Numbered from the stretch's first letter, positions 53,688 through 63,472 are shown. The stretch is DNA of 63,693 bases from an uncultured Gammaproteobacteria bacterium (GCA_903837345.1 CAILUG010000059.1:1-63693); one strand, 5' to 3'. The notes: generated by a model from the sequence alone, not told the origin. A program made the numbers and translations.

Positions 53688-55115
53688 TTACCCTTGCTTC
53701 TTGATGCCGGCACCAAAACCCTTGCGATCCATCTTGCCCCACTCTTTCTTGCCGCGCAAAAAAGTATAGACCCCGTGCAGGCGCCACCAGGCATTGAGCT
53801 GACGATAGCCGAAACACTCCAGGACTGACAGCAGGAACAGCTGCGACAGATCACTGAAATTGGGATAACGCTTGAACGAAATCTCTTCCAGGCTGATCGC
53901 CAGGAACGAGAGGGCCATGCCCAGTACAAACGCAGACAGGAAAAAGCAGAAGGTCAGCAGAAAGGAACCCGGGCCACCGGTAAACAGCAGCCAGAAGAAC
54001 GCGAGAAAACCGGCAAATTCAAGGATGGGGCCAAGACCTTCCAGGATGAAGTAATACGGAAATGCCAGCCAGCCGATGCGGCCATAACGCGGATTCAGCA
54101 ACATGCCAAGATGGCGGGTGGTGGATTCCAGCAAACCCCGCTGCCAGCGCGAGCGCTGCCGGTGTAACACTTTCAATGACTCGGGACATTCAGTCCAGGC
54201 CACCGGGTCCGGCACGTAGGAAATCCTGTAGGGCCGTTTTTGTTCAAGACAAACCCGATGCAGACGTACCACCAGTTCAATGTCTTCACCGACGGTTTCA
54301 AATCCGGTGCGCTTGGTGGAATAGCCGCCGGCATCCACCACCGTCTGCCGGTGGAACAGGCCAAAGGCGCCTGAAATGATGAAGGTGCAGTTGAAAGCTT
54401 CCCAGCCCATGCGACCGGCCAGAAAGGCGCGGAAATATTCCAGCACCTGGAAACGTGCCAGCAGGTTGGGCGGCATGCGGATGTTGCTGACCACACCATC
54501 CTGCACTGTGCTGCCATTGATGATGCGGATGATGCCGCCCACCGCCACTGTCTCGCTGTTTTCAATGAAGGGCCGCACGATGCGGGTGAGAGCGGATTTT
54601 TCCAGCAGGCTGTCGGCATCCACTGCACAGAACAGCGGGCTCAGGGTGTAGTTGATGCCGGTGTTGAGCGAATCAGCCTTGCCGCCGTTCTCCTTGTCGA
54701 TCACCCACAGGTTGGGTGTGCGCCGGCTCTGGTAGATGCCGCGTATGCCGGCAGTGGGAAACGAACTGCTGGTCATGCGCGGTGCCGGTTTCAGGTCAAA
54801 GGCTTCCTGCATGCGGGCCAGGGTGGAGTCTTTCGAACCATCGTTGACGACCAGCACCTCGTATTCCGGATATTCCAGCGCCAGCAATGAATGTGTCGAT
54901 TCGACACAGGTGGCCTCTTCGTTGTAGGCGGGGGCAATGATGGTAATCGGTGGCAGAAAGCCGGATGACAAGAGCAGCGAATCCGGATAGGCATCAAGCG
55001 TGGTAGAAAATTCCCGCAACCGGCTGAAAGCTATGATGCTGGTGATGAAATAGACCAGGTTCAGCACCACGAAATAACCGATGGTCAGGAAGCTCAGTAT
55101 TTCGATCGGCGTCAT
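53688..55115 (-). CDS. Membrane GT2 polysaccharide synthase
   Basis: A 475-residue processive glycosyltransferase: one N-terminal helix, GT2 domain with APAYNEE, NDGSKDST, the DxD motif CAVDADSLL, the catalytic Asp in GEDIELV and the QxxRW motif as QRSRW, then about four C-terminal helices. Such enzymes make and extrude a linear polymer (cellulose, PNAG or hyaluronan type); the exact sugar cannot be told. It overlaps the HEAT gene start by four bases (ATGA) and precedes the YaiO-like gene by five bases, so they act together. Confidence 0.9.
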   Translation of the reverse strand: MTPIEILSFLTIGYFVVLNLVYFITSIIAFSRLREFSTTLDAYPDSLLLSSGFLPPITIIAPAYNEEATCVESTHSLLALEYPEYEVLVVNDGSKDSTLARMQEAFDLKPAPRMTSSSFPTAGIRGIYQSRRTPNLWVIDKENGGKADSLNTGINYTLSPLFCAVDADSLLEKSALTRIVRPFIENSETVAVGGIIRIINGSTVQDGVVSNIRMPPNLLARFQVLEYFRAFLAGRMGWEAFNCTFIISGAFGLFHRQTVVDAGGYSTKRTGFETVGEDIELVVRLHRVCLEQKRPYRISYVPDPVAWTECPESLKVLHRQRSRWQRGLLESTTRHLGMLLNPRYGRIGWLAFPYYFILEGLGPILEFAGFLAFFWLLFTGGPGSFLLTFCFFLSAFVLGMALSFLAISLEEISFKRYPNFSDLSQLFLLSVLECFGYRQLNAWWRLHGVYTFLRGKKEWGKMDRKGFGAGIKKQG

Positions 55116-56212
55116 GACGGCAACTCCGCGAGGATTTGGCGTGCCAACATGCAGCGTGGATGGTCATCCCGGGCTGCGAGCGCTTGCAGGTGCGCAACAT
55201 CGCCCAGATCGCGCAAGGCCATGGCAGCCTGCCGGGCCACCCAGGAATTCTTGTCATCCAGGGCTTTGCGAAACAGCGGCACGTCCGACTGCACTGCCAT
55301 TGCCCGCAAGGTACGCAGTGCAGTTATCTTCAATACTTCATCCGGAGAGTTGCACAACATGCGTATTGAATCAGTATGGCGACCCTGGCTGATATGGCCG
55401 AGCAGGTGCATGGTTGCCACCAGGACGTCGCGGTTGGTATCACTGCCCAGCACCAGCATTGCGGAATTCAGGGCTGAATAGGCATTGCAGCGCCCGAGCG
55501 CTTCGGCTATCACCACGCGTGTACGTGCAGGTTGGCGGACATCCAGATAGAAATTGATCATCATCGGGATGGCCTTGGGGCCGGAACGCACCAGCAAGTC
55601 GGCCAGCGCGTGGATGTTCCATTTGTTGAAGCGGTGAATCTGTTCAATGACCGGCACCACGAACCGCGTGCGCTGATGCGAGAGCAAGGTGCTGGCGGCA
55701 AACATTGCCACTGCCGGCGAGCGATCGGTCAGCAGGGCGGCGATGGCGTCTTCTTTTGCCGGCATGCCAAACAGGCCGAGAATGTTGATGGCCCAGATCC
55801 GGACCCCGGGGCTTTTGTGTTGCAGACGTTGCTCGACATGCGACAGATGCGGCTGAGCCAATTGCGAGAGGATGTCGAGATCGCTGCCGCGCAAACGATA
55901 GGCGAAAGGCGCCAGAAAACGGATGAAATCCAGTTGCTGTCCTGATTCCACCAGCATCCTGAAATCGTCGATGTCCCTGTCGCCGCTCAACACGTCCAGA
56001 ATGTCCTTGTCCCATTTGCTGTTCAGCATCTGCCAATAACGTTCGCGACGATTGAACTGCAGTCGCAGGATGATCGCCATCAACGCGAAAATTATCGTCA
56101 TCAGCGTCAGCAAGAGGATGGAGTCAGTCAGCATCAGCAAGACCCAATGCTGTGGCAACGCGGGATTGAATGCCCCGAAGTGTTCCAGCCAGCTTCTGAC
56201 GGGGTCTTTCAT
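55112..56212 (-). CDS. Membrane-anchored HEAT-repeat protein
   Basis: An N-terminal transmembrane helix (about 23-48, LLMLTDSILLLTLMTIIFALMAI), then a cytoplasmic region of HEAT/armadillo-like repeats from about residue 110 to the end (for example KSPGVRIWAINILGLFG, SPDEVLKITALRTLRAMA, SWVARQAAMALRDLG). No catalytic motif. The repeats should form a protein-binding scaffold that links the upstream response regulator to the synthase. Four-base overlap with the GT2 gene and a five-base gap to the response regulator. Confidence 0.85.
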   Translation of the reverse strand: MKDPVRSWLEHFGAFNPALPQHWVLLMLTDSILLLTLMTIIFALMAIILRLQFNRRERYWQMLNSKWDKDILDVLSGDRDIDDFRMLVESGQQLDFIRFLAPFAYRLRGSDLDILSQLAQPHLSHVEQRLQHKSPGVRIWAINILGLFGMPAKEDAIAALLTDRSPAVAMFAASTLLSHQRTRFVVPVIEQIHRFNKWNIHALADLLVRSGPKAIPMMINFYLDVRQPARTRVVIAEALGRCNAYSALNSAMLVLGSDTNRDVLVATMHLLGHISQGRHTDSIRMLCNSPDEVLKITALRTLRAMAVQSDVPLFRKALDDKNSWVARQAAMALRDLGDVAHLQALAARDDHPRCMLARQILAELPS

Positions 56213-56217
56213 GCCTG

Positions 56218-57300
56218 TTATCCGAGCCTGAACTGGTTCTTGACCTTGGCCAGCAGCTCGACTGGCGAAAAGGGTTTCAGCATATAGTCATTGGCGCCCA
56301 GATCGTAGCCGCGCACCACATCCTTTTCGCTGCCCAGCGCAGTGAGCATGATTACCGGGAATTCGGATTTGCTGCGTGTAGCCCGGACTCGTGTCAGCAC
56401 TTCGAAACCGTCCATCGCCGGCATCTTTACATCCAGTATCAACATGGAAAATTGTTGCTTGCCAAGTGCTTCGAGTGCGGAAACGCCATTGTTGACGTGG
56501 GCGACTTTGAAACCTTCGCGGCTCAAGCGATGCCTGATCACGCCGACCAGCAGATCGTCATCTTCGGCCACCAGGATCGGGAGCAGATCCTCCATGCTGA
56601 CTGCCTTGGCCTGGGCTGCGGTTTCAACTTTCGCAGCCGGAACCTGCGAGGGGGATTTGAGCTCTTCGGCAATGACAGTAGCGATTTGTTCAGGGTTGAA
56701 AGGTTTGGTGATGAACTGTTTGGCACCCAGCGCCAGACATTCATCACGAATCTCGGACTTGTTCACGCCCGACAGCACGAAGATGGCAGTGTCGCGCTGA
56801 GGTGAATCATGAATCTGCTGCAGGATGCGACGACCATCGGTATCCGGCAACAACAGGTCAAGCACAATGAGTGCAAACCTGCGGGCGGCCAGCAACTGGC
56901 CGGCTTCAGCACCATTGGCAGCGACTACCACCTGATGGTCAGGACATTTCTGCCCAAGCAGAGCGGTGAGCAAGCGGGTGATATCGGTATCGTCGTCGAT
57001 GATAAGGATGGCAGGGCGTGCAACCGGCAAGTCGCTTTGGGCAGCCGCCATCAATACCCTGATCAGATTGGCCAGTTGCTTGAGCAGTTCATCCGGCGCG
57101 GCATGTTCCACTGCTTTGGCGGCAGTGCTGATTTCCGGATAGCCAAACGTTGAGCCGGAGCCATGCAAGGTGTGGGCAATGTGGCGCAGGCGCTCGCTGG
57201 TGTCAGCCTTGCCGGCACGGATGTCCTGCAGCAATATCTTGATGGTGCTGATTTTTTCAGGCAGGGTCTGCTGATATTGTGCTTTCAGTTCTTCAAACAT
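56218..57300 (-). CDS. Hpt-REC-REC response regulator
   Basis: A 360-residue protein: Hpt domain at the N-terminus (His43 in AHTLHGSGSTFGY), REC1 (about 100-215: IIDDDTD, LIVLDLLLPDTDG, VLSGVN, ITKPFN) and REC2 (about 240-360: VAEDDD, LILDVKMPAMDG, IMLTALG, MLKPFS). Both phospho-Asp positions are intact. With both an Hpt and two receivers it can act as the relay hub between the upstream kinase and the membrane synthase genes. Sixteen bases after the kinase gene and five bases before HEAT. Confidence 0.9.
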   Translation of the reverse strand: MFEELKAQYQQTLPEKISTIKILLQDIRAGKADTSERLRHIAHTLHGSGSTFGYPEISTAAKAVEHAAPDELLKQLANLIRVLMAAAQSDLPVARPAILIIDDDTDITRLLTALLGQKCPDHQVVVAANGAEAGQLLAARRFALIVLDLLLPDTDGRRILQQIHDSPQRDTAIFVLSGVNKSEIRDECLALGAKQFITKPFNPEQIATVIAEELKSPSQVPAAKVETAAQAKAVSMEDLLPILVAEDDDLLVGVIRHRLSREGFKVAHVNNGVSALEALGKQQFSMLILDVKMPAMDGFEVLTRVRATRSKSEFPVIMLTALGSEKDVVRGYDLGANDYMLKPFSPVELLAKVKNQFRLG

Positions 57301-57315
57301 TATTACATGTTGGCA

Positions 57316-59004
57316 TCAGCTGTCTGACAGTGACAGATAGAAGAAAAACAAGGTGCCATCCCGGGTGGTGGAGGTGAAATCGAGCCGGCTCTGGTGCTCT
57401 GCCAGGATTTTCTGGCAAATATACAGGCCGAGTCCGCTGCCGCCTTTGGCGCGGGTGGCGGTGGAGTCGCGCTGGAAAAATTTGGTGAACAGTTTCTGGC
57501 GATCGCTGTCAGGGATCACTTCGCCGAAATTGTGCACACTGAGCTTGGCGCGGCCTCCGCTCTGCTCAAGACTGATGGTGACTGCAGAATCCGGGTGGGA
57601 AAACTTGATGGCGTTGGCAAGGATGTTGGTAAGCACCTGGAAAATACGATCGGGATCGATGGTGGCAATACAGGGAGTTTCCGGCAGATTGCTGACAAGC
57701 TTCAGATTGGTGTGAATAGCCAGGGATTCATTGGCTGCTACCACTTGCCGGATCAGCTTGCAGAGATCGTGCTTCCCAAAGCGGTAGTCCATGCGGCCGG
57801 ATTCCAGCTTCTCGACATCCAGAATGTCGTTGACCAGCATGTGCAGGCGGTTGGTGTTGGACAGCGCCATTTGCAGCAGATCTTCACTTTTTTCCGCATC
57901 ATCATCCATGATGCCGCTGGCGAGCAGGGCCAGGCTGCCTTTGATCGAAGTGACTGGTGTGCGCAGTTCATGACTGACGATGGAAATGAATTCCTGTTTG
58001 ATGCGCTCGTTCTCCAGTCGTTGGGTGACATTCTGTACCAGCGAAATCACCGCGATCACCTTGCCGTCGGCTTCGATCAGCGGCGTATTGAGCCATTCGC
58101 ATTGCAGCAGCGCGCCATTTTTGCAGCGATTTTCAAGAATCACCTGCTCGCTTGCGCGCTTGTTGAAAATGCTGGTCCACAGGTTGTCGAGCGCCGACTG
58201 GGACCGGGTGGAGGCAAGCAGGGTGGTCAGCTTCTGCCCTTCAGCTTCTGCGCGCGAGTAACCAAACATCTGTTCGGCGGCCGGGTTCCATTTCACAATT
58301 TCTGCCAGCGGGTTCAGCTCCAGCGCAGCCAGTGGCGTATCCTGGAAATACAGTGCCAGCCGCTGCTGGAAATTCTGCAGGTCCTGTTCGCGTTTGCGTG
58401 CTTCCAGCGTGAGCACGATATTGTGTTGGATATTGCGGCAGATGCGCACCGAACTCAGTGCCAGCATCACCAGCGCCACCGGCACCATCCAGATTGCATA
58501 CAAGCCCCTGAAGCCGTGCATCAACAGCAGTGACCCGGTCAAAGGTGTCAGCAGCAATAGCAGAAACAGGAGCACAAGATCAGTGCTGGGCGCCATCGTG
58601 GTAATTGCAAACGAGGCAATGCACACCAGCATCAGTGCCAGTACCAGCTGGTAGAGACTGTTGTCATACACGAACAGCAGGAAGCCGGAGCTGCCGACGA
58701 CTCCGGCCAGTACCAGACTGCCGATGCGGAACTGGTGGAACCAGACCTCGCAGGTGTCAGGACCGGGGTTGATTTGCCTGAACCTGCGGTAGTGCAGGTA
58801 GCGGCCCAGGGTCGTCACCAGCATCAGCATTATCCAGGGGTAAAGCCGCCAGGGACTGACCACATCCTTGTACATGAATACGGCCAGCAGGCAGCCAATG
58901 ACATTGGCAATGACACTGTTGGGAATGGCATTGAACAGCAGGTTGACCTGCTCGTTGAGCAACAAGGCCTTGTTGTCAGGATTTGCCCGCACACTTGTCT
59001 CCAT
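57316..59004 (-). CDS. Membrane histidine kinase with MASE-like sensor and PAS domain
   Basis: A 562-residue kinase: five or six hydrophobic segments (about 28-190), a PAS domain (about 210-325), the phosphoacceptor helix with IVSHELRTPVTSIKG, and the ATPase domain with TNILANAIKFSH and GGSGLGLYICQKIL. No receiver is attached, so phosphate passes to the Hpt-REC-REC protein encoded next. The ATG at 59004 is used; a GTG at 59013 is possible. First gene of the five-gene minus-strand operon, 128 bp from the divergent kinase gene. Confidence 0.88.
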   Translation of the reverse strand: METSVRANPDNKALLLNEQVNLLFNAIPNSVIANVIGCLLAVFMYKDVVSPWRLYPWIMLMLVTTLGRYLHYRRFRQINPGPDTCEVWFHQFRIGSLVLAGVVGSSGFLLFVYDNSLYQLVLALMLVCIASFAITTMAPSTDLVLLFLLLLLTPLTGSLLLMHGFRGLYAIWMVPVALVMLALSSVRICRNIQHNIVLTLEARKREQDLQNFQQRLALYFQDTPLAALELNPLAEIVKWNPAAEQMFGYSRAEAEGQKLTTLLASTRSQSALDNLWTSIFNKRASEQVILENRCKNGALLQCEWLNTPLIEADGKVIAVISLVQNVTQRLENERIKQEFISIVSHELRTPVTSIKGSLALLASGIMDDDAEKSEDLLQMALSNTNRLHMLVNDILDVEKLESGRMDYRFGKHDLCKLIRQVVAANESLAIHTNLKLVSNLPETPCIATIDPDRIFQVLTNILANAIKFSHPDSAVTISLEQSGGRAKLSVHNFGEVIPDSDRQKLFTKFFQRDSTATRAKGGSGLGLYICQKILAEHQSRLDFTSTTRDGTLFFFYLSLSDS

Positions 59005-59132
59005 ACACACCACAGCCTGCCATCATCACAATGACATGGCAGGCCCTGGGTGTGACTGCATTCTGACACAGCGTGCCAGAGAGGAGGAAATCTGTATTAC
59101 ACTTGGGCATCAGCAATACCTGCGGTTCGTAC

Positions 59133-61925
59133 ATGCCCCTGGATGACAAAGTGACCCGGCAATCAGCGCCCTTGCCGCCCAATGAGGCGGCGAGAATCAA
59201 GGCGTTGCAACAATTGGTCATTCTGGATACGCCGCCGGAGCAGCAGTTTGACGATATTGTGCAACTGGCTGCCGCCATTACCGGTTGTCCAATCGCGCTG
59301 GTGTCGCTGGTTGACACGAGCAGGCAGTGGTTCAAGGCCAAATGCGGGCTGGATGCCACAGAAACCGATCGTGGAATCGCTTTTTGCGCCCATGCCATAT
59401 TGGGGAAAGAACTGTTTGAGGTTTGCGACGCCAGCAGCGACCCCCGTTTCTCAGCCAATCCGCTGGTTACCGGTACCCTCAGCATCCGGTTCTATGCAGG
59501 CATGCCGCTGCTGTCGAAACAGGGCTTTGCCTATGGCACGCTCTGCGTCATCGATACCAAGCCCGGCCGACTCAATGATTTCCAGCGCCAGGCCATGGAA
59601 CGGCTGGCCCGGCAGGTGGTCTGGTGCATGGAGGCGCGCCTGCAGCATGAACAGGATGCAGGCGTATCAAAATCGCTGACCAGTCTGCTTGAATTTCTGC
59701 CCGACGGGCTCATCACCACCGATATTGAGGGCAATATCAAACATGTGAATTCCATTGCCCGCCGCTGGCATGGCATTGATCCGGCCACCATCAACCGGCA
59801 GGAGTGGCCACTTTACTTTGAACTGTTTGACCAGAGTGGCAAGCAGCGGCTGGCTCTGGCCGACACGCCTCTCACCAGGGTACTGCGTGGCGAGCAGGTA
59901 AAGGACCAGGAGCTGATCATTCGCAGCAAAGGCCAGCCCGAACGTCTGATGCTGTGCAATGCGGATTATCTGCGTGATTCGCAGGGGCGGCGCACTGGCG
60001 CGGTGGTGGTGATGAGGGACATCACCGCCAACCGGGATGCCTCGCGCAGCATAGCCGACAAGAACCGACGGCTTTCCGTGATACTCGAAGGCACCCGTGC
60101 CGGCACCTGGGAGTGCAACCTGCAGACCGGCGCCATGGAACTGAATGACCGCTGGGCCGATATCATCGGCTACCGGCTGGATGAATTATCGACCTTGAAT
60201 GTGGAGATGCTGGAGCGCTGGGTGCATCCCGATGATCTCGCCATGTGCCGGGAAGCCTTGCAGCAGCATTTGCGCGGAGAACTGCCGCTGTACGATGTCA
60301 CCATGCGCATGCGGCACAAGCACGGCCACTATGTGTGGGTGCACGACCTTGGCCGGGTGTTCGAATGGGGGCCGACGGGTCAGGCCCTGAAGATTGCGGG
60401 AACCCGGCTCGACATCAGTGCGATGAAACAGCGTGATGCGGAAGTGGCCAGTGCCCGCAACTATCTGCAGGAAATCATCAATGCAGCCGAAGAAGTTTCG
60501 ATCATTGCCACCGACGCCCAGGGCCTGATCACGTTGTTCAACTCCGGGGCGGAACGCATGCTGGGCTATTCCGCGAAGGATATGGTGGGCAAACAGACCC
60601 CGGCCATTTTCCATTTGCCGAAGCAGGTCGAACAGCGCGCCAAGGAGCTGAGCAGCCAGTACGACCGCAACATCAACGGTTTCGATACCTTTGTGCATGA
60701 AGTCAGGACTGGCGGCACTGATACCCGTCAATGGACCTATGTCTGCCGCGATGGCTCCCTCAAGCAGGTGAGGTTGTCGGTAAGTGCACTGCATGAAGGG
60801 CAGGGCAAGTTGATCGGCTTCCTGGGCATGTCGATGGATCTCACCCGCCAGCTGGAGGCGGAAGAATCGGCGCGTGTGAGCATTGAGCGGTTTGAGCGGG
60901 CATTTGCTGCCGCTGCACAGGGCATGGCACTGCTGTCGGTAACCGGCCACTGGATCGATGTCAATGACGCGCTGTGCCAGATGTTCGGCTATACACGCGA
61001 AGAGCTGCTGAAGATCGACCTTGACCAGCTCACCTATCCCGATGATCTCAACAAGGATCTGCAACTGGTGCGCCAGACCCTGGATGGCGCCATCAGCCAC
61101 TATCAAATGGAAAAACGCTATATCGACAGCGATGGCGCCCTCATTCACGGCATCCTGTCGGTATCGCTGGTGCGCGACAGTCGCGGCTGGCCCATGCATT
61201 TCGTACTGCAGATCCAGGACATCAGCGCCCTCAAGCACATGGAAACACTGAAGGATGAATTCGTCTCCACGGTTAGCCATGAATTGCGTACGCCATTGAC
61301 GTCAATTTCCGGGGCTCTGGGCCTGGTCTGTGGCGGCGTGCTGGGTGAAGTGCCGGAATCGATGCAGGAGATGCTGTCAGTGGCCAGCAACAATGCCTTG
61401 CGCCTGTCGGCACTGATCAATGATTTGCTCGACATGGAAAAACTGGTTGCCGGCAAAATGAATTTCAGTTTCCACGAAGTGGATTTGACAGCATTGCTGG
61501 ATGAAGCGCTGATCACCATGGAAAGCTATGCAGCACCGCTGGCCATCACGATACGCCGGGTCGGCACCGCCCCGGCCCGCATCAGTGTGGACCCCATGCG
61601 GCTTGGGCAGGTATTGAGCAATCTGCTGTCGAATGCCTGCAAATTCTCGCCGAAAGGTGCCGAGGTCAAGCTGGAACACAAACTTGTCGATAATATGGTG
61701 GAAGTCAGCGTAATAGACCAGGGCTCGGGCATTCCCGAGTCGTTCCGTGCGCGCATTTTCCAGAAATTTTCGCAGGCCGATGCCAGTACCGGACGCAGCA
61801 AAGGCGGCACCGGGCTCGGGCTGGTTATTTGCAAGGAGCTGATTGAACGCATGCACGGCGAAATCGGTTACGAATCATTTGAAGGCCAGGGCACACGCTT
61901 CTGGTTCAGACTGCCAGTGTTGTAG
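59133..61925 (+). CDS. Soluble GAF-multi-PAS histidine kinase
   Basis: About 930 residues, no membrane helices. A GAF domain (about 20-165: LDTPPEQQFDDIVQLAA, RQWFKAKCGLD, YAGMPL), then four PAS domains (roughly 185-300, 315-435, 445-570, 580-700), the phosphoacceptor helix with TVSHELRTPLTSISG and the ATPase domain with NLLSNACKFS, DQGSGIP and GGTGLGLVICKEL. It probably senses several cytoplasmic signals. ATG at 59133 is chosen since the GTG at 59073 would add unrelated residues. Divergent from the polysaccharide operon; a REC gene follows 37 bp later. Confidence 0.87.
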   Translation: MPLDDKVTRQSAPLPPNEAARIKALQQLVILDTPPEQQFDDIVQLAAAITGCPIALVSLVDTSRQWFKAKCGLDATETDRGIAFCAHAILGKELFEVCDASSDPRFSANPLVTGTLSIRFYAGMPLLSKQGFAYGTLCVIDTKPGRLNDFQRQAMERLARQVVWCMEARLQHEQDAGVSKSLTSLLEFLPDGLITTDIEGNIKHVNSIARRWHGIDPATINRQEWPLYFELFDQSGKQRLALADTPLTRVLRGEQVKDQELIIRSKGQPERLMLCNADYLRDSQGRRTGAVVVMRDITANRDASRSIADKNRRLSVILEGTRAGTWECNLQTGAMELNDRWADIIGYRLDELSTLNVEMLERWVHPDDLAMCREALQQHLRGELPLYDVTMRMRHKHGHYVWVHDLGRVFEWGPTGQALKIAGTRLDISAMKQRDAEVASARNYLQEIINAAEEVSIIATDAQGLITLFNSGAERMLGYSAKDMVGKQTPAIFHLPKQVEQRAKELSSQYDRNINGFDTFVHEVRTGGTDTRQWTYVCRDGSLKQVRLSVSALHEGQGKLIGFLGMSMDLTRQLEAEESARVSIERFERAFAAAAQGMALLSVTGHWIDVNDALCQMFGYTREELLKIDLDQLTYPDDLNKDLQLVRQTLDGAISHYQMEKRYIDSDGALIHGILSVSLVRDSRGWPMHFVLQIQDISALKHMETLKDEFVSTVSHELRTPLTSISGALGLVCGGVLGEVPESMQEMLSVASNNALRLSALINDLLDMEKLVAGKMNFSFHEVDLTALLDEALITMESYAAPLAITIRRVGTAPARISVDPMRLGQVLSNLLSNACKFSPKGAEVKLEHKLVDNMVEVSVIDQGSGIPESFRARIFQKFSQADASTGRSKGGTGLGLVICKELIERMHGEIGYESFEGQGTRFWFRLPVL

Positions 61926-61962
61926 GGCCGGAGTACGGCCGCTTTGCCAGGAGAAACCGACC

Positions 61963-62361
61963 ATGACTGAATTGAAACGGGTGCTGCACGTGGAAGACGA
62001 TCCTTCCATCAGGATGGTGGCAGGCATTGCACTGGAAAAAGTCGGCAATCTGGAAGTGCTCAGCTGTGAAAGCGGCCAGATGGCTCTGGAAAAAGCAGTC
62101 GCTTTTGATCCGCAGGTTTTGTTGCTGGATGTAATGATGCCGCAGATGGATGGCCCGGCCACCCTCAAGCAACTGCGGGAAATCCTCGACGTCGACAGCA
62201 AACTGGTGCTGTTCATGACCGCCAAGGTGCAACAAAAGGAAATCGATGAATACCTCGGCATCGGTGCCTTCGGCGTGATCATCAAACCGTTCGATCCGAT
62301 GACATTGGCGCGCCAGATCCAGGAACACTGGAAGAATTTCCAGCAGAGTCGCGCTGGCTGA
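61963..62361 (+). CDS. Single-domain response regulator
   Basis: A 132-residue REC-only protein: VEDDPS acidic pair, phospho-Asp in LLLDVMMPQMDG, switch Thr in LFMTAKV and conserved Lys in IIKPFDP. ATG 61963 has CAGGAG nine bases upstream; the frame is open further but upstream residues belong to the kinase region. It is the obvious partner of the preceding GAF-PAS kinase and may pass phosphate on to the Hpt-REC-REC protein. Confidence 0.93.
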   Translation: MTELKRVLHVEDDPSIRMVAGIALEKVGNLEVLSCESGQMALEKAVAFDPQVLLLDVMMPQMDGPATLKQLREILDVDSKLVLFMTAKVQQKEIDEYLGIGAFGVIIKPFDPMTLARQIQEHWKNFQQSRAG

Positions 62362-62398
62362 CGCTTTCCATCGATACCCGTTCAATCTCCGGACAGGC

Positions 62399-63472
62399 TC
62401 AGTCAGCCCAGCTGCGATCCGTAATGCGTTCCAGCAGGGTGAGCCCCACCTGCGATTGTTGCGCCCACTTGTATTTCACATGCTGCAGGAATTTTGAATT
62501 CCACGAACGGTGGATTTCATTGCGATCCTGCCAGTAGAGCACGAATTCCTTCACCTGCGCTTCGGCAAAATCGGCATCGATGTTGGCCATTGCCAATACA
62601 TCGAAACAGGCAGGATCCGGTTTGAAATCGCGCGGGATCGGCCTCGGAGTGTTGTCGCTTTCCAGCGCATGGGTATAGCGCTCCCACTGGCGGCGCACAT
62701 GCGCAATGAAACGGCTGTTCCATTCGCTGCCGCTGGTGCCCTTTTCACGCCAGTACAACACAAACTCCGGCACGGCTTCTTCAATGAAGCCGAGGCTGAT
62801 GCCGCCATGCTCGAGTATGCTGACGGCGTCGTCGCTGGGTTTCCAGTCCGCAGGCATGGTTGATTCGAGCACGCGTGTGTTCTGCAGACTGCGCTGCTTT
62901 TCCCAGCCGCTCACTACCCAGTTGAGAAAGGTGTGGTGCCATGAATACTGGCTCTTGCCGCGATCACGGTGATAAAGGATGAAGGCTGGCAGTTCACGTT
63001 CGACATAGTCGCGCGGAATATTGCGCTGGGAGCATTGGTCGAACAGTGCGGCATCCGGCTGCCAATTGGCCGGGATCGGCGCGGCAACACCGCTTTTGCT
63101 GGACACCGGCGAGTTGATGACAGCGGTACGCGCCTTGGTATCACGTGCAGACTTGGCCTTGCCGTTATGCTGCTGATTGATTGCCAGCAAGCAGGTATCG
63201 CCTTTGCCTGCCACCGGCTCGCTCAGCAACAAACCAAGATCCTGCAGGCTAAGCTGCACGCGTTTGATGTCTGGCAGGGTCCAGAATGGCAGCGCAGCAA
63301 TCAACGCTTCATCAGTCAGTTCGGCGTAGTGGCGCTTGTCCTTGATCACGGCGGGGTGCTGCAACAGCAATTCACTGACCACATGCAACAGCACTGCTTC
63401 CTCGAGGCCAATGGTGGCGGCAAGAGTTGGCGAGATAAGCAGCGGTCGTTCTGGAATGAGGGAGGTGGTCAT
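62399..63472 (-). CDS. Protein with three DnaT-like ssDNA-binding domains
   Basis: A 357-residue protein. Residues 1-100 resemble the N-terminal part of DnaT-like proteins. Three tandem copies of the DnaT C-terminal domain follow, at about 135-195, 208-266 and 284-346, each with the pattern P-x-(D/N)-(W/F)-(Q/K)-P near its start and a FI/VLYxRD...SxWxxxFLxxV core (FILYHRDRGKSQYSWHHTFL, FVLYWREKGTSGSEWNSRF, FVLYWQDRNEIHRSWNSKFL). DnaT helps load the replicative helicase; a single protein with three such domains suggests cooperative ssDNA binding. Start ATG at 63472. Confidence 0.85.
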   Translation of the reverse strand: MTTSLIPERPLLISPTLAATIGLEEAVLLHVVSELLLQHPAVIKDKRHYAELTDEALIAALPFWTLPDIKRVQLSLQDLGLLLSEPVAGKGDTCLLAINQQHNGKAKSARDTKARTAVINSPVSSKSGVAAPIPANWQPDAALFDQCSQRNIPRDYVERELPAFILYHRDRGKSQYSWHHTFLNWVVSGWEKQRSLQNTRVLESTMPADWKPSDDAVSILEHGGISLGFIEEAVPEFVLYWREKGTSGSEWNSRFIAHVRRQWERYTHALESDNTPRPIPRDFKPDPACFDVLAMANIDADFAEAQVKEFVLYWQDRNEIHRSWNSKFLQHVKYKWAQQSQVGLTLLERITDRSWAD

